DNA of 29,360 bases from positions 1 through 29,360 of the forward strand of contig JAASTF010000005.1 in assembly GCA_021767525.1 (NCBI GenBank), read 5' to 3'. Made by a program: the position numbers and the translations under genes. The stretch comes from Paracoccaceae bacterium (GTDB taxonomy: Bacteria; Pseudomonadota; Alphaproteobacteria; Rhodobacterales; Rhodobacteraceae). This document shows, in pieces, positions 8,298-15,275 of this stretch. The notes beneath the pieces are model-generated. The model had not been told where the DNA came from and did no database searches. It was given only the letters and a program-made list of their open reading frames with translations. Numbering within the stretch: position 1 is the first letter of the stretch; every line of letters starts with the position of its first letter.

Positions 8298-9047
8298 CTA
8301 CATCAGCTGGCGAACAAGCCCCGCGCCGGCCAGCGCCACCAGAAGGGCCAGGCTGACGGGGCGGTAGTGGCGTTCGTTTTCGGGGGTGAAATGGCGCCGG
8401 CCAAGCCAGAGGCCGGCCACGAAGGGCAGCAAAAGCGCGACGTAGCGCAGCATGGCCTGGCCGGTCATCACGCCCAGCACCAGCTGCCAGAACAGGGTGA
8501 CCGTGCCGCTGAAGAGGATGATCAGGATCATCGTGCCGCGCATGGCGCGGGGCGGCAGGGTGCGGGCCATCAGGAACAGCGCATGCACCAGCCCGCCGAT
8601 CGAGGCGAGCCCGTTGACGGTGCCCGCGGCCAGCCCCGCCTGTGCGGCGCCGGTCCGGCCCCGGCCGACGGGCAGGGGGATGCGCGCCAGTTGCAGCGCG
8701 GCCAGCCCCGCGACCAGCGCCAGCGCGATGATGCGCGATGTGTCGGGATCCATCGTTTTGGTCAGCTGTAGGCCTAGCGGCACCCCGGCAAAGGCGGCGG
8801 CCACCAGCGTCAGCGCCAGCGGCTTGTCCGCCTCGCCCGTGCCGCCGCGCAGCAGAAGCGCCGAGGCGGTGAGTTCCAGCAGCAGGCAGACCGGCAGAAG
8901 GTCGATGGGCGCGATGGCCCAGGCCGCCAGCGCCATGATCGTGGCCGAGGCGGCAAAGCCGGTGAACCCGCGCGCAACGCCCGCGATGAACACCACCGCG
9001 ACAAGCCAGGCCAGAAGGCCGGGTGACAGGGCCAGCGCGCCGGTCAT
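8298..9047 (-). CDS. TauE/SafE family permease, probable sulfite or sulfonate exporter
   Basis: The 249-residue protein has about seven to eight hydrophobic segments and the glycine-rich N-terminal pattern of the TauE/SafE (DUF81) family (VVFIAGVARGFTGFAASATIMALAAW). Members encoded beside Xsc genes are thought to export sulfite, sulfate or sulfoacetate produced in sulfonate degradation. Here the gene is first in the operon with soeA-soeC, 28 bases before soeA, and diverges from pta across 57 bases. That would place sulfite oxidation and sulfite export under one promoter, giving two ways to remove the toxic product. No strong Shine-Dalgarno sequence is visible before the ATG at 9047. The transported anion cannot be read from the sequence. 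Confidence 0.8.
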   Translation of the reverse strand: MTGALALSPGLLAWLVAVVFIAGVARGFTGFAASATIMALAAWAIAPIDLLPVCLLLELTASALLLRGGTGEADKPLALTLVAAAFAGVPLGLQLTKTMDPDTSRIIALALVAGLAALQLARIPLPVGRGRTGAAQAGLAAGTVNGLASIGGLVHALFLMARTLPPRAMRGTMILIILFSGTVTLFWQLVLGVMTGQAMLRYVALLLPFVAGLWLGRRHFTPENERHYRPVSLALLVALAGAGLVRQLM

Positions 9048-9104
9048 GCCCGCTTGACCCCGGCGCGCGGGCTTGGTCCTGTAATCGCAAAGAGGATCAG
9101 GCCG

Positions 9105-9959
9105 ATGGATCTGCTAGAGCGTTTGCGCGCAGCCGCCCGTGCCGCCCCGGCCCGCGTGGTGTTCCCCGAGGCGGACGAGCCGCGCATGGCCGAAGCGATG
9201 GCCCGGCTGGCGGGCGAGGGGCTGTGCGTGCCCGTGCCGCTGCCCGACGTGCCGGACGCGGCGGCGCTGGCCGCGCTGATGGGCGCGCGGGGCGTGAAAG
9301 AGCCGGTGGCGCGGCGGATGCTGGCCAAGCCGCTGTTGCACGGCGCGGCGATGGTCGCGGCGGGGCAGGCGGATGCGATGGTGGCCGGGGTCGTGGCACC
9401 GACGCGGCGGGTGATCGAGGCGGCGGGCCTTGCCATCGGGCTGCGCGAGGGAGTGCGCATTCCGTCGTCGTTTTTCCTGATGCGGTTTCTCGACGGGCGG
9501 CAGATGATCTGGGCCGATTGCGCGCTGAACGTCGCGCCCGAGGCGGCGGATCTGGCGGATATCGCGCGCGCCTCGGCCGCGTCGGCAGAGGCGCTGTTGG
9601 GACCGGCGCGGGTGGCGCTGTTGTCGTTTTCGACCGGCCAAAGCGGCGCAGGCGCGTCGGTGGAGCAGGTGCGCGCGGCGGCCGAGTTGACGGGCTTTGC
9701 CGGGCCAGTGCAGGCCGATGCGGCGCTGAACGCCGCGATCGCCGCGCAAAAGGGTGTGGCGGGGGGCGATGCCAACGTGCTGATCTTTCCCAGCCTGGAC
9801 GCCGGCAACATCGCGTACAAGCTGGCGCAGGAACTGGCCGGCGCGCAGGCGCTGGGCCCGATCTTGCAAGGCTTCCGCCGCCCGGTTTGCGACCTGTCGC
9901 GCGGCGCCACCGTGGACGATATCGTGGACGCGACACTGGTCACGCTGGCCCTGGGGTAG
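9105..9959 (+). CDS. pta: Phosphate acetyltransferase of the taurine pathway
   Basis: The 284-residue protein carries the phosphate acetyl/butyryl transferase domain from end to end, with motifs such as AGQADAMVAGVV, VALLSFSTGQSG and VLIFPSLDAGNIAYK, and a final GPILQGFRRPVCDLSRGA. It converts the acetyl phosphate made by Xsc to acetyl-CoA. It is shorter than usual single-domain Pta proteins (about 320 residues), mainly in the N-terminal third. I chose the ATG at 9105 because AGAGGA-like bases (9091-9096) lie 8 bases upstream and the product then starts with the family's own sequence; the in-frame ATG at 9054 adds an unrelated 17-residue extension. The gene faces xsc tail to tail. Confidence 0.9.
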   Translation: MDLLERLRAAARAAPARVVFPEADEPRMAEAMARLAGEGLCVPVPLPDVPDAAALAALMGARGVKEPVARRMLAKPLLHGAAMVAAGQADAMVAGVVAPTRRVIEAAGLAIGLREGVRIPSSFFLMRFLDGRQMIWADCALNVAPEAADLADIARASAASAEALLGPARVALLSFSTGQSGAGASVEQVRAAAELTGFAGPVQADAALNAAIAAQKGVAGGDANVLIFPSLDAGNIAYKLAQELAGAQALGPILQGFRRPVCDLSRGATVDDIVDATLVTLALG

Positions 9960-9961
9960 GG

Positions 9962-10011
9962 CCGCGTTTTTTCAGGAAAAACGCGGGCAAACTCCATGTT
10001 CATGGAGTTTG
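9962..10011. terminator. Double hairpin between the convergent pta and xsc-DUF3237 units
   Basis: Two perfect inverted repeats lie side by side in the 73-base gap. The first (9962-9986) is CCGCGTTTTT / AAAAACGCGG with a 5-base loop. The second (9988-10011) is CAAACTCCATG-TT-CATGGAGTTTG. They probably form a two-way terminator for pta and the DUF3237 gene. The second, with only two loop bases, could equally be a protein-binding palindrome. Confidence 0.6.
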
Positions 10012-10032
10012 TGGGGATGCGGGCGGGGCGTG

Positions 10033-10494
10033 TCATGTCACCTGGTAAACGCGGATCGTGACCTGGGCCGGGGTGAACCGCGCCTCGGCCACGAAAAGGC
10101 GGTCGGACAGCCAGCCATGCGGGCCGTCGGGCGCATCGAAGACTGGTGCCGTGCGAAAATAGTAGTCATCCGGCGACACCTCTTGCCCGGCATCGACCTG
10201 GGCGATCACCTGCGCCGGGGCGGTGAACAGGCCCTTGTTCACGATGTAGATCGGCGTGCCGTCGCTGGCCTGGATCGTATAATGCGCCTCGACCAGTGAC
10301 GCGCCATCGGTGCGTTGCAGCTCGTAGTCGGCGCCGCCGGGCACCACGCGGCCGGTCAGGCGCGGCCCGTCGACCGTGCCGCCGGTGATCGGGATCACGC
10401 GCCGGTGCCCGGCCCGCCCCGCGCCGCCATCGAGCGGCGGCGCGATTTCGGCGCGGATTTCAAAGGCGAAGGCCAGGCCGATCCTGTCGGGCAC
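10033..10494 (-). CDS. DUF3237 family protein coupled to xsc
   Basis: The 153-residue protein shows the DUF3237 (UPF0311) pattern: a start of the type LAFAFEIRAEI, GGTVDGPRLTGRVVPGGADY in the middle, and a late DYYFRTAPVFDAPDG...WLSDRLFVAEARF. The family folds as a small beta-barrel and has no established function. The gene begins at a GTG only 3 bases after the xsc stop and has no ribosome binding site of its own, so it is most likely translated by coupling and shares the xsc transcript. It has no signal peptide or membrane helix. A helper role in sulfoacetaldehyde or sulfite handling is possible, but rests only on position. Confidence 0.8.
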   Translation of the reverse strand: MPDRIGLAFAFEIRAEIAPPLDGGAGRAGHRRVIPITGGTVDGPRLTGRVVPGGADYELQRTDGASLVEAHYTIQASDGTPIYIVNKGLFTAPAQVIAQVDAGQEVSPDDYYFRTAPVFDAPDGPHGWLSDRLFVAEARFTPAQVTIRVYQVT

Positions 10495-10497
10495 CGA

Positions 10498-12270
10498 TCA
10501 CACCGCTTGCGGGCGCATGTCGGCGGGGTCGATGCCGGCGACGGCCACGGGTTTCTTCATTGCGTCGCGGCGGAAGGGCTCGCCCAATTCCTGGTTGATC
10601 AGCGCCTCGATCAGCGTGGTTTTGCCGTGGGTCATCTGGTCGTCGATGGCCTTGGTCAGGGCGTCCTGCAATTCGTCCATGGTGCGGGCCTGCACGCCTT
10701 GCAGCCCACATGCTTTGGCGATGCCGGCGTAGGTGACGTTGTCATCAAGCTCGGTGCCCACGAAATTGTCGTCATACCACAGGGTCGAGTTGCGCTTTTC
10801 TGCGCCCCATTGGTAGTTGCGGAACACCACCATCGTGATGGCGGGCCATTCGGGGCGGCCGATGGCCGTCAGTTCCGTGACGGCGATGCCGAAGGCGCCG
10901 TCGCCCGCGAACCCCACCACCGGCACATCCGGGCAGCCGATCTTGGCGCCGATGATCGAGGGCAAGCCATAGCCACAGGGCCCGAACAGGCCCGGCGCCA
11001 GGTATTTGCGCCCCTCTTCGAAGGCCGGGTAAGCGTTGCCGATGGCGCAGTTGTTGCCGATGTCGCTGGAAATGATCGCCTCGCGCGGGAGCGCGCTTTG
11101 GATCGCGCGCCAGGCCATGCGGGGGCTCATCCAGTCGGGTTTGGCGTCGCGGGCGCGCTGGTTCCAAGTGGTGCCGGGATCGTCATCTTCGTGATCCATG
11201 CTGGCCAGTTGCTGCGCCCAGGCGGATTTCGTCTTGGCGATCAGGTCAAGCCGGGCGCGTTTGGACTCGCCGTCGATATCGGGGAGTTTCGCGTCCAGCG
11301 CCTCGGCCACCTTTTTCGCGTCGCCGACGATGCCAACGCTGACTTTCTTGGTCAGGCCGATCCGGTCGGGGTTGATATCGACCTGGATGATCGCGGCGTC
11401 CTTGGGCCAGTAATCGATGCCGTAGCCCGGCAAGGTCGAAAACGGGTTCAGACGCGTGCCCAGGCACAGCACCACGTCGGCCTGCGAGATCAGCTCCATA
11501 CCCGCCTTGCTGCCATTATAGCCCAGGGGGCCTGCGAATTGCGGGTGGCTGCCGGGGAAGGCGTCGTTGTGCTGGTAGCCCACGCAGACCGGCGCGCCCA
11601 GTTTTTCGGCCAGCGCCATCGAGGCCGGGATCGCGCCGCCCAGCACCACGCCCGCGCCGTTCAGGATGACGGGGAATTTCGCGCCTTTCAGCAGCTCGGC
11701 CGCTTTTTCGATGGCGTTTTCGCCACCGGCGGGGCGTTCGAATTCGACGATCTCGGGCAGGTCGATATCGATCACCTGCGTCCAGAAATCGCGCGGCATG
11801 TTGATCTGCGCCGGCGCGCTGGCGCGGCGGGCGTTCAGGATCACGCGGTTCAGCACCTCGGCCACGCGCGAGGGGTCACGCACCTCTTCCTGGTAGGCGA
11901 CCATGTCCTTGAAAAGGTCCATTTGTTCCACTTCCTGAAAGCCGCCCTGGCCGATCGTCTTGTTGGCGGCCTGGGGCGTGACCAGCAGCAGCGGCGTGTG
12001 GTTCCAATAGGCGGTTTTGACGGCGGTGACGAAATTTGTGATGCCGGGGCCGTTCTGGGCGATCATCATCGACATCTTGCCGGTGGCGCGCGTGTAGCCA
12101 TCGGCCATCATCCCGCCCGAGCCTTCGTGCGCGCAATCCCAAAAGGTGATGCCGGCGCGGGGAAAGAGGTCGGAGATCGGCATGAAGGCCGATCCGATGA
12201 TGCCGAAGGCGTGTTCGATCCCGTGCATTTGCAGGGTTTTTACAAAGGCTTCTTCGGTGGTCATTTTCAT
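10498..12270 (-). CDS. xsc: Sulfoacetaldehyde acetyltransferase
   Basis: The 590-residue ThDP enzyme splits sulfoacetaldehyde with phosphate into sulfite and acetyl phosphate. The N-terminal pyrimidine-binding domain has Glu49 in HEGSGGMMADGY, the catalytic Glu that activates ThDP. The C-terminal domain has the ThDP motif GDG (456-458) running to Asn485 (FRNYQW). Length and motifs fit Xsc rather than acetolactate synthase, which is its closest look-alike. The start at 12270 (MKMTTEEAFVKTLQMHGIEHAFG) has GGAG in front; an in-frame start at 12435 would add 55 low-complexity residues running through the promoter. It is followed at once by the DUF3237 gene and preceded by two TauR-like boxes. Confidence 0.96.
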   Translation of the reverse strand: MKMTTEEAFVKTLQMHGIEHAFGIIGSAFMPISDLFPRAGITFWDCAHEGSGGMMADGYTRATGKMSMMIAQNGPGITNFVTAVKTAYWNHTPLLLVTPQAANKTIGQGGFQEVEQMDLFKDMVAYQEEVRDPSRVAEVLNRVILNARRASAPAQINMPRDFWTQVIDIDLPEIVEFERPAGGENAIEKAAELLKGAKFPVILNGAGVVLGGAIPASMALAEKLGAPVCVGYQHNDAFPGSHPQFAGPLGYNGSKAGMELISQADVVLCLGTRLNPFSTLPGYGIDYWPKDAAIIQVDINPDRIGLTKKVSVGIVGDAKKVAEALDAKLPDIDGESKRARLDLIAKTKSAWAQQLASMDHEDDDPGTTWNQRARDAKPDWMSPRMAWRAIQSALPREAIISSDIGNNCAIGNAYPAFEEGRKYLAPGLFGPCGYGLPSIIGAKIGCPDVPVVGFAGDGAFGIAVTELTAIGRPEWPAITMVVFRNYQWGAEKRNSTLWYDDNFVGTELDDNVTYAGIAKACGLQGVQARTMDELQDALTKAIDDQMTHGKTTLIEALINQELGEPFRRDAMKKPVAVAGIDPADMRPQAV

Positions 12271-12348
12271 CGTGGTGATCTCCGTCCGGGGTTGGGATTC
12301 GGGCGGGTGGCCCGGCTGGCGGTCAGGGTAACCGCTGGGGGCCGCGGT

Positions 12349-12382
12349 GATAGGGCCAGACGGGGTGGCGGGATAGGGCCAG
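12349..12382 (-). promoter_or_regulatory. Tandem TauR-type operator upstream of xsc
   Basis: Two identical 11-base direct repeats, CTGGCCCTATC on the minus strand, occupy 12372-12382 and 12349-12359. Their start-to-start spacing is 23 bp, about two helical turns. The nearer copy is 78 bases from the xsc ATG. The same arrangement precedes tpa. MocR-type regulators such as TauR bind direct repeats, and CTGG-N3-TA resembles the TauR motif I remember from Rhodobacter capsulatus (from memory, not checked). Confidence 0.72.
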
Positions 12383-12406
12383 TTTGGGGGTGTAACCCTG
12401 TTGCGC

Positions 12407-12516
12407 GAATAGCAGCCCGCAGGGCTGCCGCGCAAGCGCCCGACCGCCCCCCGGGCGGGCGCTTTTCGACGGTGCGCGTCGAACGGGCGGACGGCGGATG
12501 TGTCGCGATAAAGCGC
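12407..12516 (-). repeat. Dispersed structured intergenic element, copy C
   Basis: On the minus strand this copy begins with GCGCTTTATCGCGACACATC (12516 downward), nearly identical to copy A, and ends with GCTATTC at 12407. Hairpin I (12434-12464) has 12 pairs and one C/T mismatch with a G5 loop; hairpin II (12412-12428) is GCAGCCC-TGC-GGGCTGC. It lies between tauR and xsc, just upstream of the TauR-type boxes, and fills most of the 308-base gap. Confidence 0.7.
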
Positions 12517-12578
12517 GTCGTTCAGGCGATGCGGCGCCCACCCGTGGTCGGGCGCTTGCGCGGCGTTGTCCGGGGGGG

Positions 12579-14033
12579 TTACCCCATCGCCCGTGCGATG
12601 CGCGCCACGCCTTCGGGGATGCGCGCCGCGGGGATCGAGGAATAGGCGAGCCGATAGAAATTGCGCGGCGGGTCGTCGGTGGCAAAGAAGGGTCGGCCCG
12701 GCTCGATCAGTACGTCGTCGTCGCGCAGGCGCGCGGCCAGGCGGGCGGTGTCGACGCCCTCGGGCGCCTGCATCCAGAAACTCGATCCGCCATGCGCGCC
12801 GCGCCCGGCGATGTCCAGCCCGTGCTGGGCCATCGCATCCTCCATCACCCGGCGGCGTTCGGCATAGGCCTGTGCTGTGCGCCGGATCAGCGCGTCGTAA
12901 TGGCCCAGCGACAGGAAATAGGCCGCCGCGCGCTGCATCAGGCCGGGCGGGTGGCGCAGCACGCTGGCGCGCAGGGCGCGCGCCTCGCGGATAAAGGGCG
13001 CGGACCCCACCAGATAGCCCAGCCGCAGCCCCGGAAATAGCGATTTGGAAAAGCTGCCCACGTAGATCACGCGCCCATCCTCATCCAGCGATTTCAGCGC
13101 GGGCGAGGGTTTGCGCAGAAAGGCCATTTCGAACTCGTAATCATCCTCAACGATCAAGGCATCCATGTCCCGCGCGCGGTTAAGCAGCGCGTGGCGGCGC
13201 GCAAGTGGCATGGTGGCCGAGGTGGGCGACTGGTGCGAGGGGGTGGTGAAAACCACGTCGGTCCCGTCGGGGATCGCATCGGGCGGCAGCCCGTCGGCAT
13301 CCACCGGCACCGGCGACAGGTGGCAGCGCGATTGCGTCAGCACGTCGCGCAGGGCGGGGTAACAGGGATCTTCGACCGCGGCGCGGCGGCGCTGGGTCAG
13401 CAGCACCTGGGCGGCCAGCCACAGCGCGTTCTGCGCGCCCATCGTGACCAGGATCTGCCCAGGCTGCGCGATGATTCCGCGGCGGGGCAGGGTGTGGCGG
13501 GCGATGAATTCGACCAGCTGCGGGTCGTCCTGGTCATACTGGTCGGCGGTCAGCGCGGCGAAATCCTTTTGCCCCAGCGCCTGCACCGCGCAAAGCCGCC
13601 AGTTGGCGTGGTCGAAAAGCGTGGGATCGGACTGCCCATAGATGAACGGATAGCGATAGCGCGCCCAGTCGAGCGGCTTTTCCGGCGCCGCCCCGCCGGT
13701 AAAGCGCTGGCCGATGGCGCGGACCCAATCCACCTTGTCCTCGACCACCTGTGTCTTGGCCACGGGCAGGGGTTCGGGCGCGCCATCGGAGACGTAATAG
13801 CCCGATCGCCCGCGCGCCATCAGGTAGTCCGAGGCCACAAGCTCGGTATAGGCGAGCGTCACGGTGATGCGGCTGACGCCCAGATGCGCGGCCAGCTTGC
13901 GCGAGGAGGGCAGTTTCTCGCCCCGCCGGAACCGGCCCGACAGGATGCCCTGCGCGATCATCTGCTGGATGCGCGATTGCAGCGTCGCATCGCTGCGCGG
14001 ATCGAGAAAGAAGTTTTCAACCGAGATGGCCAT
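12579..14033 (-). CDS. tauR: TauR, MocR-type (GntR/aminotransferase) regulator of taurine genes
   Basis: The 484-residue protein joins a GntR winged-helix domain (about residues 15-85, LPSSRKLAAHLGVSRITVTLAY as recognition region) to a fold-type-I aminotransferase domain (about 120-480). The PLP-binding Lys330 sits in SFSKSLFPGLRLGY, and VEDDYE (296-300) gives the usual Asp and Tyr. This is the MocR architecture, and the setting among xsc, pta and tpa identifies it as TauR, the taurine-responsive activator. It is transcribed towards xsc, but operator repeats and element C separate them, so xsc should have its own promoter. No clear ribosome binding site precedes the ATG at 14033; a leaderless message is possible. 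Confidence 0.9.
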   Translation of the reverse strand: MAISVENFFLDPRSDATLQSRIQQMIAQGILSGRFRRGEKLPSSRKLAAHLGVSRITVTLAYTELVASDYLMARGRSGYYVSDGAPEPLPVAKTQVVEDKVDWVRAIGQRFTGGAAPEKPLDWARYRYPFIYGQSDPTLFDHANWRLCAVQALGQKDFAALTADQYDQDDPQLVEFIARHTLPRRGIIAQPGQILVTMGAQNALWLAAQVLLTQRRRAAVEDPCYPALRDVLTQSRCHLSPVPVDADGLPPDAIPDGTDVVFTTPSHQSPTSATMPLARRHALLNRARDMDALIVEDDYEFEMAFLRKPSPALKSLDEDGRVIYVGSFSKSLFPGLRLGYLVGSAPFIREARALRASVLRHPPGLMQRAAAYFLSLGHYDALIRRTAQAYAERRRVMEDAMAQHGLDIAGRGAHGGSSFWMQAPEGVDTARLAARLRDDDVLIEPGRPFFATDDPPRNFYRLAYSSIPAARIPEGVARIARAMG

Positions 14034-14047
14034 GATCGCGACGGTAT

Positions 14048-14080
14048 CTGGATATACGGAGGCGGTAAATTGGCATTATC
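14048..14080 (+). promoter_or_regulatory. Possible degenerate TauR site in the tauR-ABM gap
   Basis: CTGGATATACG (14048-14058) and TTGGCATTATC (14070-14080), 22 bp apart on the plus strand, resemble the CTGGCCCTATC boxes of xsc and tpa but match poorly outside the TGG and TA positions. The nearer copy is 77 bases from the ATG of the ABM gene, almost the same distance as at xsc. An inverted repeat CTGGAAA/TTTCCAG (14089-14095, 14119-14125) is also present. Confidence 0.3.
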
Positions 14081-14157
14081 GGGCGGGGCTGGAAAGGCTT
14101 TGCGATTGACGGCGAAATTTTCCAGATTGGGCGGGCCAACAGACCCGAGGGACCGCC

Positions 14158-14505
14158 ATGATCGCCGTGATATTCGAAGTTTTCCCCGCCGAGGGGCAGC
14201 AAGAGCCGTATCTGGACATGGCCGCCAAGATGCGGCCCCTGGCCGAAAGCGTGCCGGGGTTCATCAGCGTCGAGCGGTTTCAAAGCCTGACGACACCGGG
14301 CAAGCTGCTGTCGATTTCGTTCTGGGAGGATGAGGCCGCGTTGGAGGCATGGCGCACCCTGCCACAGCATCGCGGCGCGCAGAAAGCCGGGCGCGACGTG
14401 ATGTTCGCGGGTTACCGCCTGCGCGTGGCGGGCGTGATCCGCGACTATGGCATGGACGAGCGCGACGAGGCGCCGGAGGATAGCCGCGCGGCGCATGGGG
14501 TGTGA
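14158..14505 (+). CDS. Antibiotic biosynthesis monooxygenase (ABM) domain protein
   Basis: The 115-residue protein has the ABM ferredoxin-like fold pattern: a first strand MIAVIFEVFPAEGQQEPYLDMAAKM, then GFISVERFQSLTTPGKLLSISFWEDEAALEAW, a segment with the conserved aromatic strand and Trp, and HRGAQKAGRD in the next helix. Proteins of this family act as cofactor-less monooxygenases, haem-degrading enzymes or small binding proteins, and the true reaction cannot be told. A GAGGGA sequence precedes the ATG at 14158. The gene is divergent from tauR with a 124-base gap between starts, so TauR may regulate it. No signal peptide is present; the tail after residue 100 is charged and probably disordered. 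Confidence 0.8.
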   Translation: MIAVIFEVFPAEGQQEPYLDMAAKMRPLAESVPGFISVERFQSLTTPGKLLSISFWEDEAALEAWRTLPQHRGAQKAGRDVMFAGYRLRVAGVIRDYGMDERDEAPEDSRAAHGV

Positions 14506-14625
14506 GGGGACTACGCCTGGTGACGAGATCGGCTGTGCCCTGTTGATCGCCGTCGTTTGAGCGAGACGCTGATACGCGGGCCTTTTCTGTCCTTCAGTCT
14601 GGCTAAGCGAAAGGTTGCTGCTGGA

Positions 14626-14838
14626 TTACCCTACGCCACCATCTGCCATGCCACTGCCCTTGCTGCGGGCGATTTCTTTCGCGTCGTAGCCTGCTCCCGG
14701 AGAGTGTGGTCCGTGGACCTTCGGTGGCTTGGTTTTCTTTTTTCGTCTCGAATTTAGCAGGAGGCCGACGACCAAAAAGCCAACGACCAAAGCTATCATA
14801 AGCACAGTTATCTGGTTCGCGGTCAATTCAGACTCCAC
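14626..14838 (-). CDS. Small single-helix membrane protein, hypothetical
   Basis: A 70-residue reading frame starts at a GTG (14838). After a short polar start it has one hydrophobic helix at about residues 10-28 (ITVLMIALVVGFLVVGLLL), then a strongly basic stretch (NSRRKKKTKPPK) and a Gly/Ser-rich tail. A helix followed by a basic stop-transfer segment is a credible protein plan, with the tail in the cytoplasm. The base composition of the surrounding 14506-14950 stretch is visibly lower in GC than the neighbouring genes, so the gene may be acquired or poorly expressed. No good ribosome binding site is visible. The rest of the gap between 14506 and 15275 holds a hairpin (14942-14966), repeat copy B and the tpa terminator. 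Confidence 0.5.
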   Translation of the reverse strand: MESELTANQITVLMIALVVGFLVVGLLLNSRRKKKTKPPKVHGPHSPGAGYDAKEIARSKGSGMADGGVG

Positions 14839-14941
14839 GACAAGAAATCCAAGTAGGTCCTTAGATTAGCCGACACCCGTCCAAGTTGCTACACCAGTGG
14901 CATTGGGTTCGAGATTGCCGATCGCTGCAGTCTGAATGAAA

Positions 14942-14966
14942 GGCAGCTACGCGGGGCTTAGCTGCC
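14942..14966. other. Hairpin in the lower-GC intergenic stretch
   Basis: A perfect 8-bp inverted repeat, GGCAGCTA / TAGCTGCC, encloses a 9-base loop. It lies upstream of the small membrane protein gene on the other side of its start and is not followed by a T-tract on either strand. It may mark the end of an untranslated RNA or the border of the lower-GC island. Confidence 0.3.
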
Positions 14967-15035
14967 GTTTGGAGTGACTTGCGAAGCCGGGCAGCGTCGG
15001 GCCGCGGCGCGGCGATCCTGACCTATGAGCCTCTT

Positions 15036-15145
15036 GGTTTATCGTTACCAAATCCGAAGGCGCTCGACACGGTGCGCCTGGCCCGACCAAATCGCCGGGC
15101 CGTGGGGGCGGCCCGACGATGCGCGGCGGCCTGCGGCCGCTATTC
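15036..15145 (+). repeat. Dispersed structured intergenic element, copy B
   Basis: This copy is the most divergent at its left end (GGTTTATCGTTACCAAATCC) but has the best paired hairpins. Hairpin I (15091-15120) has 11 pairs with one C/A mismatch and a TGGGGG loop; hairpin II (15126-15140) is GCGGCC-TGC-GGCCGC, followed by TATTC. It lies downstream of tpa. Length and order of parts agree with copies A and C. Confidence 0.7.
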
Positions 15146-15214
15146 GCGCGGGAGCTTCGTGTACGGATGGCCGCAAATGGCCCAAAGCAGACCTGCCCCA
15201 AGCGCCCGCCCGCC

Positions 15215-15251
15215 AAAAGAAAAAGCCCGCCGCGCGGGAGGCACGGCGGGC
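15215..15251 (-). terminator. Rho-independent terminator of tpa
   Basis: On the minus strand, 25 bases after the tpa stop, GCCCGCCG and CGGCGGGC form an 8-bp GC-rich stem (15244-15251 with 15225-15232) with an 11-base loop. It is followed directly by TTTTTCTTTT (15224 down to 15215), which makes this a textbook intrinsic terminator. Confidence 0.88.
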
Positions 15252-15275
15252 AGGTCGGCCGGAAGAGGTAACGCC

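Noticed and set aside
12271..12435. A 55-residue N-terminal extension of Xsc
   Set aside because: It would be translated through the TauR-type boxes and part of repeat copy C; the ATG at 12270 has a ribosome binding site and gives the family N-terminus.
12434..12464. The strong hairpin between tauR and xsc as the tauR terminator
   Set aside because: In the minus-strand direction no T-run follows; the T-run is on the plus strand, where no gene ends. It is better explained as hairpin I of repeat copy C.
14557..14757. A 66-codon plus-strand frame in the lower-GC island
   Set aside because: It overlaps the more protein-like minus-strand membrane protein and shows no domain or plausible membrane plan.
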